From contig NZ_CP071793.1 in the NCBI RefSeq assembly GCF_017498545.1, positions 5,853,001 to 5,917,000 on the forward strand: 64,000 nucleotides of DNA. Reading direction: 5' to 3'. This document shows, piece by piece, positions 36,085-46,060 of this stretch (the first letter of the stretch is position 1; each line of letters opens with the position of its first letter). The position numbers were made by a program, and so were the translations under genes. Below the pieces are notes generated by a model. The model saw nothing but the letters and a program-made list of their open reading frames with translations, had not been told where the DNA came from and did not search any database. This stretch comes from Sulfidibacter corallicola. Lineage in GTDB: Bacteria > Acidobacteriota > Holophagae > Acanthopleuribacterales > Acanthopleuribacteraceae.

Positions 36085-37290
36085 TCATGGATTCTCGCTC
36101 CAACGTACGGGAAGGGTGCGCGGGCCACGGGACAGGGAGGATGCCGTTTGCCACGTGATGCCGTCTTCCATGAGGTTTGCCCGGCACAGCCGCGGCACGA
36201 TCACCGGAAGCACCGTGTGGGCCACGAACCGCATCAGCGTCACATCGATGACCGGAACCAGGTTCAGCGCCAAATCGGGTACGCCGGTTTCGCGATCCAG
36301 ACGAAATCGATTGGCATCGGGGAGCATCATTTTGTCGCGATGGGCCGCACCCAGGCTCAACCACACGCTCTGGCCCCGGTGAATGGTCTTCTCGTGAAGC
36401 ATCACGTCCTCGCGGGCCGTGATCGGATAGAACTGGATCGGACAGTCGAAGCGCAGGCATTCTTCGAAGGCGTCGGGGATTCCCTCGGGGTCGGCATCCA
36501 GGCGCGCCAACTCGTTGGGATGGCGCAGCAATGCCACGAAGGCGTTGCCCAGGCCGTGGGCCGTGTTTTCGGTCAAGGTGTGCAGCAGGAAGACCAGCAT
36601 GTCGACCAGATCTTCCTCGGCGACCGGGTCACCGTTTTCCGGAGAGGCCAACAGCGCGGTAAGGGCGTCCTCGTGGGCGTGACCGCGGAATTGTTTGCCC
36701 GCGACCAGCTCGAGGTACATGCGCAGGAGGTCGCCGAAGATGATGTTCTTCGACGAAATGCGACCGCCCATGCCGGCGAGTTCGAACAGGCGGCCGTTCA
36801 GTTCGGTCAGGATCGAGCGAAAGCGGAAGCGCGCATTTTCGGGGACGCCCAGCAAGTCGGCCACGATGCCCAGGACCAGCGGTTTCACGAACCGCGCGAT
36901 CAAGTCGGAAATGCCCCATTCGGGCAGGGCCGCGGTGAGTCGTTCGGCCTCGTCCCGCCAGGCGCCGCAGTGGCGTTGGAGTGCTTCGCGCGACAGTAGT
37001 TCGGTCAAGCGCTGGCGAAAATAACCGGGATTCACCGGGTCCATCAACCGGTACCAGCGGTTACAGGCCGCTTCGAAGGGCATGGCGTCTTCATCCACTT
37101 CTGAAACGCTGGGCTCCAGCGAAAAGCGATCGTGGCGAAGAAAGGTAAGGATGTCTTCGTGGCGGAACACCATCCAACACTCTAGGGCGCTCCAGTGAAG
37201 GGGGTCCTCTTCACGGAGGCGATCATAGAAGGGGTAGGGGTTTTTTAGGGCCTCAGGGAGAAAGGGATGGAATAAGGGGGTCTGTGCCAT
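36085..37290 (-). CDS. cytochrome P450 homologue lacking the heme-binding cysteine
   Basis: 401 residues, a usual bacterial P450 length. The core is recognisable: an I-helix region with TLTENTAHGLGNAF, the K-helix E277-x-x-R280 in FEECLRFD, and the terminal RGPRTLPVRW. The heme-binding loop, normally FGxGxHxCxG, is replaced by LALNLVPVIDVT with no Cys; by alignment, Asp349 sits where the thiolate Cys belongs, and the segment to helix L keeps a typical length. Heme-thiolate chemistry is therefore unlikely. P450 homologues without Cys, such as EryCII/DnrQ types, act as partners of glycosyltransferases. Its role here is unknown. Confidence 0.85.
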   Translation of the reverse strand: MAQTPLFHPFLPEALKNPYPFYDRLREEDPLHWSALECWMVFRHEDILTFLRHDRFSLEPSVSEVDEDAMPFEAACNRWYRLMDPVNPGYFRQRLTELLSREALQRHCGAWRDEAERLTAALPEWGISDLIARFVKPLVLGIVADLLGVPENARFRFRSILTELNGRLFELAGMGGRISSKNIIFGDLLRMYLELVAGKQFRGHAHEDALTALLASPENGDPVAEEDLVDMLVFLLHTLTENTAHGLGNAFVALLRHPNELARLDADPEGIPDAFEECLRFDCPIQFYPITAREDVMLHEKTIHRGQSVWLSLGAAHRDKMMLPDANRFRLDRETGVPDLALNLVPVIDVTLMRFVAHTVLPVIVPRLCRANLMEDGITWQTASSLSRGPRTLPVRWSENP

Positions 37291-38436
37291 GAGTTATCCT
37301 GCACGTTTTTTTTCCAGAAAATCGTGGGAGGTCTCGAACTTCACGTGGGTCGGGGGAGGAACCATGCTGCGATGGGGAGCGGGAAGGGGACTCCGGCTTG
37401 GCCGGCATTCGCGACCCCAGTCGATGGTGGCTGAGGAGACCCACGTGGCTGCCTCTCTAAGGAAGAGGGCGTGAAAACCCGAGTTTAGCAGTCGAACCGC
37501 GATGATTTCGATCAACTTGACGCGAAGTGAGCGACCGATCCGGCCGTTCGCGGGTTGCGATGGTCGAAGCCGGCAGGGTTTGGAGCCCTTCGCATGGGTG
37601 GATGGAAAAACGGAATGGATTGCCGATTCGGATCGAAGCGAGATAGAACCCTTTCACTCATGCATCGCCACGTACTTCCGAAAGGCTTCCACTTGAAAGG
37701 AAAGGCCTTCTGGAAACGTGACGGGCCACCATGGGATACATCGATCCGTCGCGCGAGGCGCGGACGGCGTGAGGGGCACGGAGAGAAAAGGATCTTCAAG
37801 CTTACGAATTATATTATGCTTTCGCTGGAAATGGGTGAAGTAACCTGATTTGGCGTGAAGGTCGCACCGGTTCAACGGGTTCCAAGGTGGTGCCTTCCAA
37901 TCGATGGGTCCATTTGATAAGGTATTGCCCGTCCGAAAGCCGCTGTTTTCGATTCGAATCGCCTGATCCGATCGGGAGCCGAAGTGGTCTGGGACCAGCC
38001 CGCGAACGCGGCGGGGTTGTCGATGATCCGGAGATCTCGGAATGCGCTGCCCGCAGAGGGCCCCGACGCGTCGGTCGATATCCGTTCGTCGCTTGGTGAG
38101 CTCGCGGCGAAATGGGCATCAGGCGGGCTCGTGCCGCGAACCGGGTCTGTAAGGAGATGCCGCGGCGGATTTCTCCTACCCTAGATGCGACCGATGGCGG
38201 CTCGATCCTACCGCGTGGCGTTCGTCGCGGGAAGAACCGGGACACACGTGGGAATTCGAGTTTTCAACAGGGTCGCGGCGGCTCGGATCATGAATCTATC
38301 GAACAGGGCCTTTTCACGGGTCTTCGATCGCGTCTTCGACGCCTGAATCGCTCTTCGGGAAACCACATCGAGGTATCGGGTCCACCCTGTAGGGAAAAAA
38401 CTTTGTCAACCGTTACAGGAAAAGGTTTTCTCCTGC
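37291..38436. other. long intergenic region with no supported gene
   Basis: 1,146 bases between divergent genes. Several 60-140-codon frames exist on both strands, but they overlap each other, are rich in Arg/Pro/Ser as expected of random GC-rich DNA, and have no Shine-Dalgarno. The end near the amidase is AT-richer, with a TATAAT at 38448-38453. I see no transposase remnant, tRNA or clear repeat. Confidence 0.5.
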
Positions 38437-40686
38437 ATGGTGAACCGTATAATTGGAGTCATGAGCACGATTCGCCATTACCTGATTTCCATTAGCGCTT
38501 TTCTCTTATTCGGCCATCTGTCGTCGCTGCCCTGTCTCGCCTGGCAAAATCAGGTATTGAGGAAGCTGGATCACCAGAGCTTTGCCGCGCTCAACAAGCC
38601 GCAAGGCGCACATCTGGACGTACGCGTGGCCAAACCCGAGGAGTTGATTCCCTCGGTCAAGATTTATACCGGCCGATTTGGTGACGAAAACTTCAGTCTC
38701 CGCAAGTACAATGTGGTTCGCATCAACTCCAAGCGCGCCCTGATTCCCTATTTCGAATTGTCTCCCACGTTTCGCAAGACCTTTCTTTCCAAGCTTTGGC
38801 CCGATGACAAACTGGTTGGCGACATCTGGCATCACCGGGTGAAGTACGCCGGGCACGAGACGCTTTGGTCCGTGTCACAATGGTTGACCGGCACGGGGAC
38901 TCATTGGAAGACCATCAAAAAGGCGTCGGGCATGCGCTCCAACGGCGTCTACAAGGGATTGCGGCTCAAAATCCCGCGCAAGGTACTTTTTCCGATTCTG
39001 CGCGGCGACCCGATCGCCTCCTTGCCTCGGCCCGAGGACCCACGGCCCGCTCGGGAAACCCCACCCGCGCAGACGACGACCGCCGATTCGGATGAACCCT
39101 CGGTCCAGTCCGGTGCCACCGAGCCCGTTTCTCCGGTAGCTCCGGCCGATGACGTCACCCCCGCCGCGGAGAGCGCCGGACCGGTATTCCACGATCCAAC
39201 ACCCATCGTGCAGGATCCCGAACCCCTTGCCGAGGAGCCGGGACCCACGCCCGATGCCGAAGCGGCCCCGACTACCGAAGACCCTGCCGGCAACGAGACC
39301 GTGCGAGCCTTGGAGCAGGATTCACCCACCGCCGAGGAGCAACTGCTGGCGGGGGAAGAGGGCGACGACATTCCCGAGCCGATCCGGCCCGAGGAAGCGG
39401 GCGCCCCGCCTGCCGCCGATAGCGAACAACCTTGGGAGCGGCCCGCCATCGATGCGGAAACCAAGCGCGGCCGCCAGATCCTCAGACAATTGGCGCGGCT
39501 GGATGAACAGCGGGCCCTGCTGCGATGGGGCGAAGACCGCAAGGGGCGCTATGCGGAGTACCGTCTGCGTGCCGGCGAAGCCATCTACAGCTCGGTGGTG
39601 GTTCGTTTCTGCGGCCTGACCCGCGCGGCCGACGTCCGGCGCCTCGCTCGGGTGGTCATCGACCGCAACGACATTCGCGACGAGACCGATCTGGCGATCG
39701 GCACACCGATCCGCATTCCCTACGAGAACCTCGAGCCCGAATTTCGTCGGGAAGACGACAAGGACTTTCAGGCCTTCATCGACAACTTGAGTGAAGTCTC
39801 CCTGATGACCACCGAGGTGCGCTCGCGCAACCTGGAGGGGGTGCACGTCATTTTGGATGCGGGGCACGGTGGCCGCGATCCGGGGGCGGCCATCTCCAAT
39901 GTCTGGGAAGACGATTTCGTCTACGATATCGTGTGCCGCATCAAGAAGCGGTTGGAGGAAGAGTCCGGCGCAGTGGTCATGACGACCGTGCTCGATCCTT
40001 CCGTGGATTACAAGGTTCAGGACGTTCGCCGGTTCCGTCGCGATCAGGACGAAATGTTACTCACGTCGCCGCGTTACCCGCTTTCCGCCAAGAACATGAG
40101 GGTCGATGGGGTCCACCTGCGCTGGCTGTTGGCCAACAATCGCTACCAGCAGTTGCTCGACCGCGGCGTGAAGTCGGAAAACGTGGTCTTCGCGAGCATC
40201 CATGCCGAGTCCCTGCACCGCAGCATTCGCGGCAGCATGTATTACATCCCCGATGCACGCCTTTATCCGAAGAAGACACCGGCTCATCGCTACGCCAGGT
40301 TTGCCGAGTACGAGGGCAACAAATTCCGCTTCAACCGCAAGATGATGCGCCGCGCCCAGGCCCTGAGTACCAGTTTCGCACTGAATCTCAAGGAAGCCTC
40401 CGAAAAGGCCGGTATTCGCGTGTACCACCAAAAGCCGATTCGGTCGGCGATCTACCGCAACCCGCGACGACCCTTCGTGCCTGCGGTGATTCGGTACAAC
40501 CGCATTCCCACCAGGGTTTTGGTCGAAGTGTGCAATCTCAACAACCGCCATGATCGCGAGCTGATGACACGCCCCGAATTCCGCCAGAAAATGGCCGATG
40601 CGTTCGTCGAGTCCGTGTATGCCACCTATAGCGCTCGCGATACCCGATTGCCGGCGGTACACGCCGATACGGCACCCGGTCGATGA
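38437..40686 (+). CDS. N-acetylmuramoyl-L-alanine amidase with LysM domains
   Basis: 749 residues. A signal peptide (ISISAFLLFGHLSSLPCLA) is near the N-terminus. A LysM-like domain (about 128-180, HETLWSVSQWLTG) is followed by a Pro/Glu/Ala-rich linker (about 190-330), a second LysM-like region near 365-425, and an Amidase_3 domain from about 465. The zinc ligands lie in ILDAGHGGRDPGA, VFASIHAES and VLVEVCNLNN. It would cleave the peptide from muramic acid in the periplasm, as in cell separation. Two starts (38437 and 38461) are possible; neither has a good ribosome site. Confidence 0.87.
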   Translation: MVNRIIGVMSTIRHYLISISAFLLFGHLSSLPCLAWQNQVLRKLDHQSFAALNKPQGAHLDVRVAKPEELIPSVKIYTGRFGDENFSLRKYNVVRINSKRALIPYFELSPTFRKTFLSKLWPDDKLVGDIWHHRVKYAGHETLWSVSQWLTGTGTHWKTIKKASGMRSNGVYKGLRLKIPRKVLFPILRGDPIASLPRPEDPRPARETPPAQTTTADSDEPSVQSGATEPVSPVAPADDVTPAAESAGPVFHDPTPIVQDPEPLAEEPGPTPDAEAAPTTEDPAGNETVRALEQDSPTAEEQLLAGEEGDDIPEPIRPEEAGAPPAADSEQPWERPAIDAETKRGRQILRQLARLDEQRALLRWGEDRKGRYAEYRLRAGEAIYSSVVVRFCGLTRAADVRRLARVVIDRNDIRDETDLAIGTPIRIPYENLEPEFRREDDKDFQAFIDNLSEVSLMTTEVRSRNLEGVHVILDAGHGGRDPGAAISNVWEDDFVYDIVCRIKKRLEEESGAVVMTTVLDPSVDYKVQDVRRFRRDQDEMLLTSPRYPLSAKNMRVDGVHLRWLLANNRYQQLLDRGVKSENVVFASIHAESLHRSIRGSMYYIPDARLYPKKTPAHRYARFAEYEGNKFRFNRKMMRRAQALSTSFALNLKEASEKAGIRVYHQKPIRSAIYRNPRRPFVPAVIRYNRIPTRVLVEVCNLNNRHDRELMTRPEFRQKMADAFVESVYATYSARDTRLPAVHADTAPGR

Positions 40687-41122
40687 GAGTGTGGCTCCCT
40701 CTTGTGTCGCGGCCGGCTTCGGCATAAACTTAGGCGGCCAATTGAGATCGAAACCTCTTCATTTATCGTGATCGCTCCGCGATCCGTCCCTTCCATCGAA
40801 GCTCTTTCGGTCGTCCCCGCATGGCTTGGCATCGATCTGTCGCTACTTCGTCGCTCGTTTCCCTGTCGGCTTTTGGGGTCGCCGCAGCGAACGACGTCTT
40901 TCGGTCGGTGAACGACGGCCAGACCGTGCGTCTCGCCCCCTTTTGTTGAACCCGTGGCCCTTCCATCGGGAGAGAGCCGGGGTACCGAACATCCACCATT
41001 CATTCCTGGCGTTGAACGCGTTCCCCTTTGCCCGTCCTCTCGCGATGCATCCATTCAGTGACGGGCGGCGTCGCGCCGAAAGTGCTCGCACCACCAAGAA
41101 CCAAAGGACAGGAGGAACAGCC
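40687..41122. other. intergenic region before urocanate hydratase
   Basis: 436 bases between amidase and hutU, GC-rich with no supported coding frame. An in-frame extension of hutU back to 40826 is rejected, since the family begins at the ATG at 41123. Probable hutU promoter region; no consensus I can defend. Confidence 0.45.
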
Positions 41123-42766
41123 ATGGCTGTAATTCGAGCAGACCGCGGAACCCAACGCACCTGTAAGGGTTGGGTCCAGGAAGCGGCCTACCGCATGATC
41201 AAGAACAACTTGGATCCGGAAGTCGCCGAGGAGCCGGATCGACTCATCGTCTACGGAGGGTTGGGCAAGGCCGCCCGCAATTGGGATTGCTATCACGCGA
41301 TTCTGCGCGAGTTGGAGCGGCTCGGCGACGATGAAACGCTGCTGGTTCAATCCGGCAAACCGGTCGCGGTATTTCCGTCCCATCCCGATGCACCGCGGGT
41401 GCTGATTTCCAATTCGATGCTGGTCCCCAAGTGGGCCACCTGGGAGCATTTTCACGAGCTGGACCGAAAAGGTCTGATGATGTACGGCCAAATGACGGCC
41501 GGATCCTGGATCTACATCGGCAGTCAGGGCATTTTGCAGGGCACCTACGAGACCTTCGTGGAAGCCGGGCGCCAACACTTCGGTGGCGATCTCGCCGGCC
41601 GGGTCGTTCTGACCGCCGGCCTCGGCGGTATGGGCGGCGCCCAGCCGCTGGCGGCCACCATGGCGGGCGCGGCCTGCCTCGCCATCGAGGTGGATCCCAC
41701 GCGAATCCAGAAACGACTCGAGACGAAATACCTGGACGAATACTACGAGGATCTCGACGAGGCCTTGGCCCGCATCGAGAAGGCCCGTGCCGGCAAAGAA
41801 GCCGTTTCCGTCGGTGTGCTGGGCAACGCGGCCGATGTTCTGGCCGAGCTCCTGCGTCGTGATTTCAAACCCGATATGCTGACGGACCAGACCTCGGCGC
41901 ACGATGAATTGAACGGTTACGTACCCAACGGAATGACCTTGGCCGAAGCGGTGGCGCTTCGCGAATCCGACCCGGAGAAATACGTGGCCGAATCGCTGCG
42001 CACCATGGGCGAACACGTCCGTTCCATGCTGGAATTCCAGAAGCGGGGTGTGCCCACTTTCGACTACGGCAACAACATTCGCGGTCAGGCGCTGCGGGTC
42101 GGTGTCGAGAACGCCTTCGATTTCAAGGGCTTCGTGCCGCTTTACATTCGCCCCCTGTTTTGCCGGGGCAGCGGTCCCTTCCGCTGGGTTGCCCTTTCCG
42201 GCGATCCCGAGGACATCTACACCACCGATCGCGAGCTCATGAAACTGTTTCCCGAAAATCAGGCGTTGCATCGCTGGCTGAAACAGGCCGGTGAGAAAAT
42301 TCAGTTCCAGGGCCTGCCGTCGCGCATCTGCTGGCTGCCCTATGGCGATCGCGCCAAGGCCGGCCTGATGTTCAACGAGCTGGTGGCTTCCGGCAAGGTC
42401 AAGGCCCCGATCGTGATCGGGCGCGACCACCTGGACTCGGGTTCGGTCGCCTCGCCCAACCGCGAGACCGAGGGCATGAAGGACGGATCCGACGCGGTGG
42501 CCGATTGGCCGATCCTCAACGCGTTGATCAATACCGCCAACGGCGCGAGCTGGGTCAGTGTCCACCACGGCGGTGGGGTCGGCATGGGTTACTCGATCCA
42601 TGCCGGCATGGTCGTCGTGGCCGACGGCACCGAGGCGGCCACGCGTCGCCTGACCCGCGTACTGACCAGCGACCCGGGAATGGGCATCGCCCGTCACGTG
42701 GATGCCGGCTACGACCTCGCCAAGGAACAGGCCCAGGCCAAGGGCGTCAACATTCCCATGATGTAG
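41123..42766 (+). CDS. hutU: urocanate hydratase
   Basis: 547 residues, the family's normal length, from the ATG at 41123 with GGAGG upstream. The start region CKGWVQEAAYRMIKNNLDPEVAE, YGGLGKAARNWDCY and the NAD-binding TAGLGGMGGAQPLA are all typical of HutU, as is the C-terminal VSVHHGGGVGMGYSIHAGMV. The enzyme converts urocanate to imidazolone propionate using bound NAD+, the second step of histidine breakdown. No hutH, hutI or hutG is adjacent, so the pathway is split across the genome or used in part. Confidence 0.95.
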   Translation: MAVIRADRGTQRTCKGWVQEAAYRMIKNNLDPEVAEEPDRLIVYGGLGKAARNWDCYHAILRELERLGDDETLLVQSGKPVAVFPSHPDAPRVLISNSMLVPKWATWEHFHELDRKGLMMYGQMTAGSWIYIGSQGILQGTYETFVEAGRQHFGGDLAGRVVLTAGLGGMGGAQPLAATMAGAACLAIEVDPTRIQKRLETKYLDEYYEDLDEALARIEKARAGKEAVSVGVLGNAADVLAELLRRDFKPDMLTDQTSAHDELNGYVPNGMTLAEAVALRESDPEKYVAESLRTMGEHVRSMLEFQKRGVPTFDYGNNIRGQALRVGVENAFDFKGFVPLYIRPLFCRGSGPFRWVALSGDPEDIYTTDRELMKLFPENQALHRWLKQAGEKIQFQGLPSRICWLPYGDRAKAGLMFNELVASGKVKAPIVIGRDHLDSGSVASPNRETEGMKDGSDAVADWPILNALINTANGASWVSVHHGGGVGMGYSIHAGMVVVADGTEAATRRLTRVLTSDPGMGIARHVDAGYDLAKEQAQAKGVNIPMM

Positions 42767-43245
42767 GTGCTCATCCGCAAATGGGCTCCGTAAATCGGCT
42801 CCGGCCAACGCCCACGAAGCGTTGGCCGGATTGGGAACGAAATGGATTCCCAGCCTTCGAGTCCCGGCAAGGCTTTTGTTTGTAAGCCTTTCGCTGGGAT
42901 TTGATCTCTTTTTTCAGGTTCGATTGCGCAGATGACGGAACTTCGAATCGGCGTTCCGTCACCTTTGTGTTGGCGTTGTGAGCGAATGCCGATCATCCCG
43001 GCGTGGATCGGTGTGAACCTTTCTGATGCCGGTTTGTGGGAAATTACCTGAAACCAGCATGAAAGAAGGCTTTTTTGGCTGAGTTTTCATTCACAGTTCG
43101 TCCATCCAGTGCTAGTATTAGTGTTTTTGTATCGTAACCTTAATGTATGGTCACTCACGCCATATCACTGATTTAATCTATGCGCAATACTGTCGTTTTT
43201 ACTTTTTGAATATTTTGGGAATCACCTTGAGATCACGGGGGGGGC
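42767..43245. other. intergenic region after hutU
   Basis: 479 bases. It opens with a perfect inverted repeat (42801-42829) and then becomes AT-richer toward the M23 peptidase gene. I see no coding frame in it. The right half is a likely promoter region. Confidence 0.5.
42801..42829 (+). terminator. perfect inverted repeat downstream of hutU, possible terminator
   Basis: An 11-bp perfect stem (42801-42811 with 42819-42829) and a 7-base loop lie 34 bases past the hutU stop. No T-tract follows, so it may be an mRNA-stabilising or rho-assisted 3' end rather than an intrinsic terminator. Confidence 0.5.
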
Positions 43246-44619
43246 ATGCTTTCTCGGCAATTGATCGGGCGTTTGCTTCGTAGAGAAACCGCCATTTTTT
43301 TCACTGTTTTGATCCTATTTGGGATCGCCATTTCCACCCAATCGAAAAAAAATCCAGATTCATCACATCTCGATCCACAAGATACAGCGCAGGTGCCTGA
43401 AGCTTCCGTCGGCGCAGATGTGCCCGAAGTACAGGCAGAACCGGAACCGGAGCCCGACCCGCGGGCCGCACTCGCATGGAAAAAAGGCAGATTCGGCCGC
43501 GAGTTGATCTACAACCAATTGATGCGCGCGGGTTTGAGCTCCACCGATATTCATCGCATCATCGATTTGTTGACGCCGGTTTACGATTTCCGAAAATCCC
43601 ACCCCGATCATCAATGGGAGCTGGGTTTCGATGGGGAGACCGCCAAGGCGTTCACCCTGATCGCTTCGCCCACGGAGATTTTCGATATCGACCAATTGGA
43701 TGGCGAGCCGGTTTTGGCGCGCCGCGAGATCGAACAGTTCGTGCGCAACGAGGTGGTACGCGGGCAGATCGATGTCAGCCTGTTCGGGGCTTTGGCCCAT
43801 CAGCCGCAAAACGCGTTGCTCGCCTCCAAGTTGGCGCGCGTCTTCGCCTGGGACATCGATTTCTACAAGGATCCACGCAAGGGCGATCGCTTCGAGATGC
43901 TGGTGGAAATGAAGTACGTCAAGGGCGATGATGGCGAAATCTTCACCGAGTACGGCGAAGTGTTGGCCGCGCGCTATTTCGGGGCGTTCGACACCTATGA
44001 CGCCTTTGCCTACGAGACCTCCGACGGGGAGATCAGCTATTACAATGCGCAAGGCAAGTCGCTGGTTCGCGAAGTCTTGCGTTCGCCGCTCAAGTTTCAG
44101 AACGTCACTTCCCGCTTCAACCGCAATCGCTTTCATCCCGTACTCAAACGGCGACGTCCCCACAACGGCATCGATTACGGGGCGCCGCGCAATACGCCGG
44201 TCATGGCGGTTGCCTCGGGCCGCGTGGTGCGGGCCGGTCGTTACGGCGGCGCGGGTATCGCGGTGGAGCTCAAGCATCGCAACAAGATCCTGACCCAATA
44301 TTTCCACCTCAACAAGATCGCCTCCGGCGTCCGCGTCGGTTCCCGCGTCAAGCAGGGCCAGGTGATCGGGTACGTGGGCAAGACCGGATTGGCCACGGGC
44401 TACCATTTGCACTACGGCATGAAGATCAACGGCCGCTACGTGGACCCGCTCGGCCAGAAATTTCCGCCGAGCACACCGGTTCCGAAGTCCGACCGCGATG
44501 CCTTTCTCGCCCACGTGTCCACGATGTTGACCGCCTTGGACGGTGATGGTCGCCGCGGTGTGAGCCGATCGATCGCGACCCTGACCGCGCCGGAGCGTCA
44601 GGAGCACGTCGCCGACTGA
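43246..44619 (+). CDS. M23-family metallopeptidase (peptidoglycan hydrolase type)
   Basis: 457 residues. A single N-terminal hydrophobic helix (about 14-30) anchors or exports it. A low-complexity Pro/Glu stretch follows, then a helical domain with a LysM-like/OapA-like region (about 75-230). The Peptidase_M23 domain is at the C-terminus (about 295-410): the HNGIDYGAP zinc-binding His and Asp, IGYVGKTGLATGYHLHYGMK with HLH, and a final DPLGQKFPP. These enzymes cut cell-wall cross-links, or act as regulators when inactive; here the zinc residues look intact. It starts after a G-rich tract (ATG at 43246). Confidence 0.88.
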   Translation: MLSRQLIGRLLRRETAIFFTVLILFGIAISTQSKKNPDSSHLDPQDTAQVPEASVGADVPEVQAEPEPEPDPRAALAWKKGRFGRELIYNQLMRAGLSSTDIHRIIDLLTPVYDFRKSHPDHQWELGFDGETAKAFTLIASPTEIFDIDQLDGEPVLARREIEQFVRNEVVRGQIDVSLFGALAHQPQNALLASKLARVFAWDIDFYKDPRKGDRFEMLVEMKYVKGDDGEIFTEYGEVLAARYFGAFDTYDAFAYETSDGEISYYNAQGKSLVREVLRSPLKFQNVTSRFNRNRFHPVLKRRRPHNGIDYGAPRNTPVMAVASGRVVRAGRYGGAGIAVELKHRNKILTQYFHLNKIASGVRVGSRVKQGQVIGYVGKTGLATGYHLHYGMKINGRYVDPLGQKFPPSTPVPKSDRDAFLAHVSTMLTALDGDGRRGVSRSIATLTAPERQEHVAD

Positions 44620-44878
44620 CTCGGTTCGAAACGACATCCGAATTCAGGTGCCGGGCATCGGCGAACCCCCGGTTGGTGGGCCTCCCGTCGAGATTGGGCA
44701 CCGGAAGTCCGGGGTCGTGTCCACCCAGGCATCATGCACCGAGGCCTGTGCACGGCTTCGATTTCGGATGATCCAATTTGAGGGACGGTCTCCGTGCATT
44801 GCACGGTCCCGTCCCTTTTGCCTGTCCTGCGGCGGGTTCGGTCCGCGACGGGACTTCACAACAGCCGTGGAAAGGCCT

Positions 44879-46057
44879 ATGATCGTGGCCGTGATCAACA
44901 TCGAGACTCGGGCGATTGGCCGAACGCCGGACCCGAGTCAGGGGGAAGTATTGGCTCCAGTCAGTGAAGATGATGTACGCCAAGCATTGCGCGGCGTGTC
45001 CGATCCCGATCTGAAGCAGGACATCGTCAGCCTCGGGTTCGTCAAAAAGGTCCAGGTGACGCCGGAGCGAATTCTGGTGGATGTGGAGAGGACCGTACCG
45101 TCGGCCACGGTCGAAGCTCTTTTGCGGGCTCGCTGTGAGGCGGCACTGGGTGCCTTGGGTGTGGCGGCTATCGAGATCAACGTCGGATTCCAGGTGCCTC
45201 CGGTCACGATTCCCGGGAAAACACCGGTGCCCGGCGTCGCCAGGCTGATCGCGGTGGCCAGTGGCAAGGGCGGTGTCGGGAAATCCACGGTCGCGGTAAA
45301 CCTGGCCCTGGCACTTTCTCAATCGGGGGCCCGAGTCGGCCTGCTGGATTGCGATCTCTACGGGCCCAGCGTACCGGCTCTCTTCGGCATTCAGGAACGG
45401 GCCCATGCCGACGGCCAGAAACGCCTGATTCCCCTGAGCGAATATGGAATCGAAGTGATGTCGATGGGCTTCCTGATGGATCGCTTGGCCGCGCTGTCCT
45501 GGCGCGGACCCATGCTCCACAAGATGTTGAGCCAGTTCCTTTTCGGCACACGCTGGCGTGAACTGGATTACCTGCTGCTGGATCTGCCGCCGGGCACGGG
45601 AGACGTTCAGCTTTCCCTGACCCAGATCGCGCCCCTCGCCGGTGCCGTGCTGGTGACGACCCCGCAGAAAGTCGCCCTGCGCGATGTGGTCAAAGGCCTG
45701 GAAATGTTCAAGTCCGCCGGGACACCCGTGTTGGGTGTGATCGAGAACATGAGCTACCATCTTTGCCCCTGCTGTGGCGAACGCACCGCCGTGTTCGGCG
45801 AGGGCGGCGCGCAGCGATTGGCCGATAAATACGAAATGCCGTTGCTCGGCCAGATTCCGTTTTCACGCAAGGTCCCCTCCGTGTTGGGGAGCGGCGAGCC
45901 CTTGATGGTTCGCGATGTTTCCGAGGAGTCGGCGGGCGATCTCACTGACCGCGCCGCGGCGGACGCGTTTCGCGCCGTGGCACGGGCGACCGCTGCCGCC
46001 ATCAGCCAAGCTCGGCCCGGTTGGGCCGCGGCCGGACCCGATGCGATGGAGGTGTAA
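44879..46057 (+). CDS. apbC: Mrp/NBP35-family Fe-S carrier ATPase
   Basis: 392 residues from the ATG at 44879 (GGAAAGG upstream). The N-terminus is a MIP18/DUF59 domain (DDVRQALRGVSDPDLKQDIV). Then comes a ParA-like P-loop with a deviant Walker A (SGKGGVGKSTVAVNLA), YGPSVPALFG, LDLPPGTGDVQ, and the C-x-x-C near the end of the core (CPCCGER), used for Fe-S cluster binding. The protein would carry and transfer clusters to target proteins. A second, related ATPase follows 3 bases after, in the same operon. Confidence 0.88.
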   Translation: MIVAVINIETRAIGRTPDPSQGEVLAPVSEDDVRQALRGVSDPDLKQDIVSLGFVKKVQVTPERILVDVERTVPSATVEALLRARCEAALGALGVAAIEINVGFQVPPVTIPGKTPVPGVARLIAVASGKGGVGKSTVAVNLALALSQSGARVGLLDCDLYGPSVPALFGIQERAHADGQKRLIPLSEYGIEVMSMGFLMDRLAALSWRGPMLHKMLSQFLFGTRWRELDYLLLDLPPGTGDVQLSLTQIAPLAGAVLVTTPQKVALRDVVKGLEMFKSAGTPVLGVIENMSYHLCPCCGERTAVFGEGGAQRLADKYEMPLLGQIPFSRKVPSVLGSGEPLMVRDVSEESAGDLTDRAAADAFRAVARATAAAISQARPGWAAAGPDAMEV

Positions 46058-46060
46058 GTC

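Noticed and set aside
36085..36460. In another frame of the P450-like gene a string FGAEPGSGHRC resembles the heme motif, suggesting a frameshift.
   Set aside because: The spacing inside the motif is three residues too long and what follows does not resemble helix L. The main frame keeps K-helix, normal length to helix L, GC-rich third codon positions and the standard RGPRTLPVRW end. Two compensating shifts would be needed.
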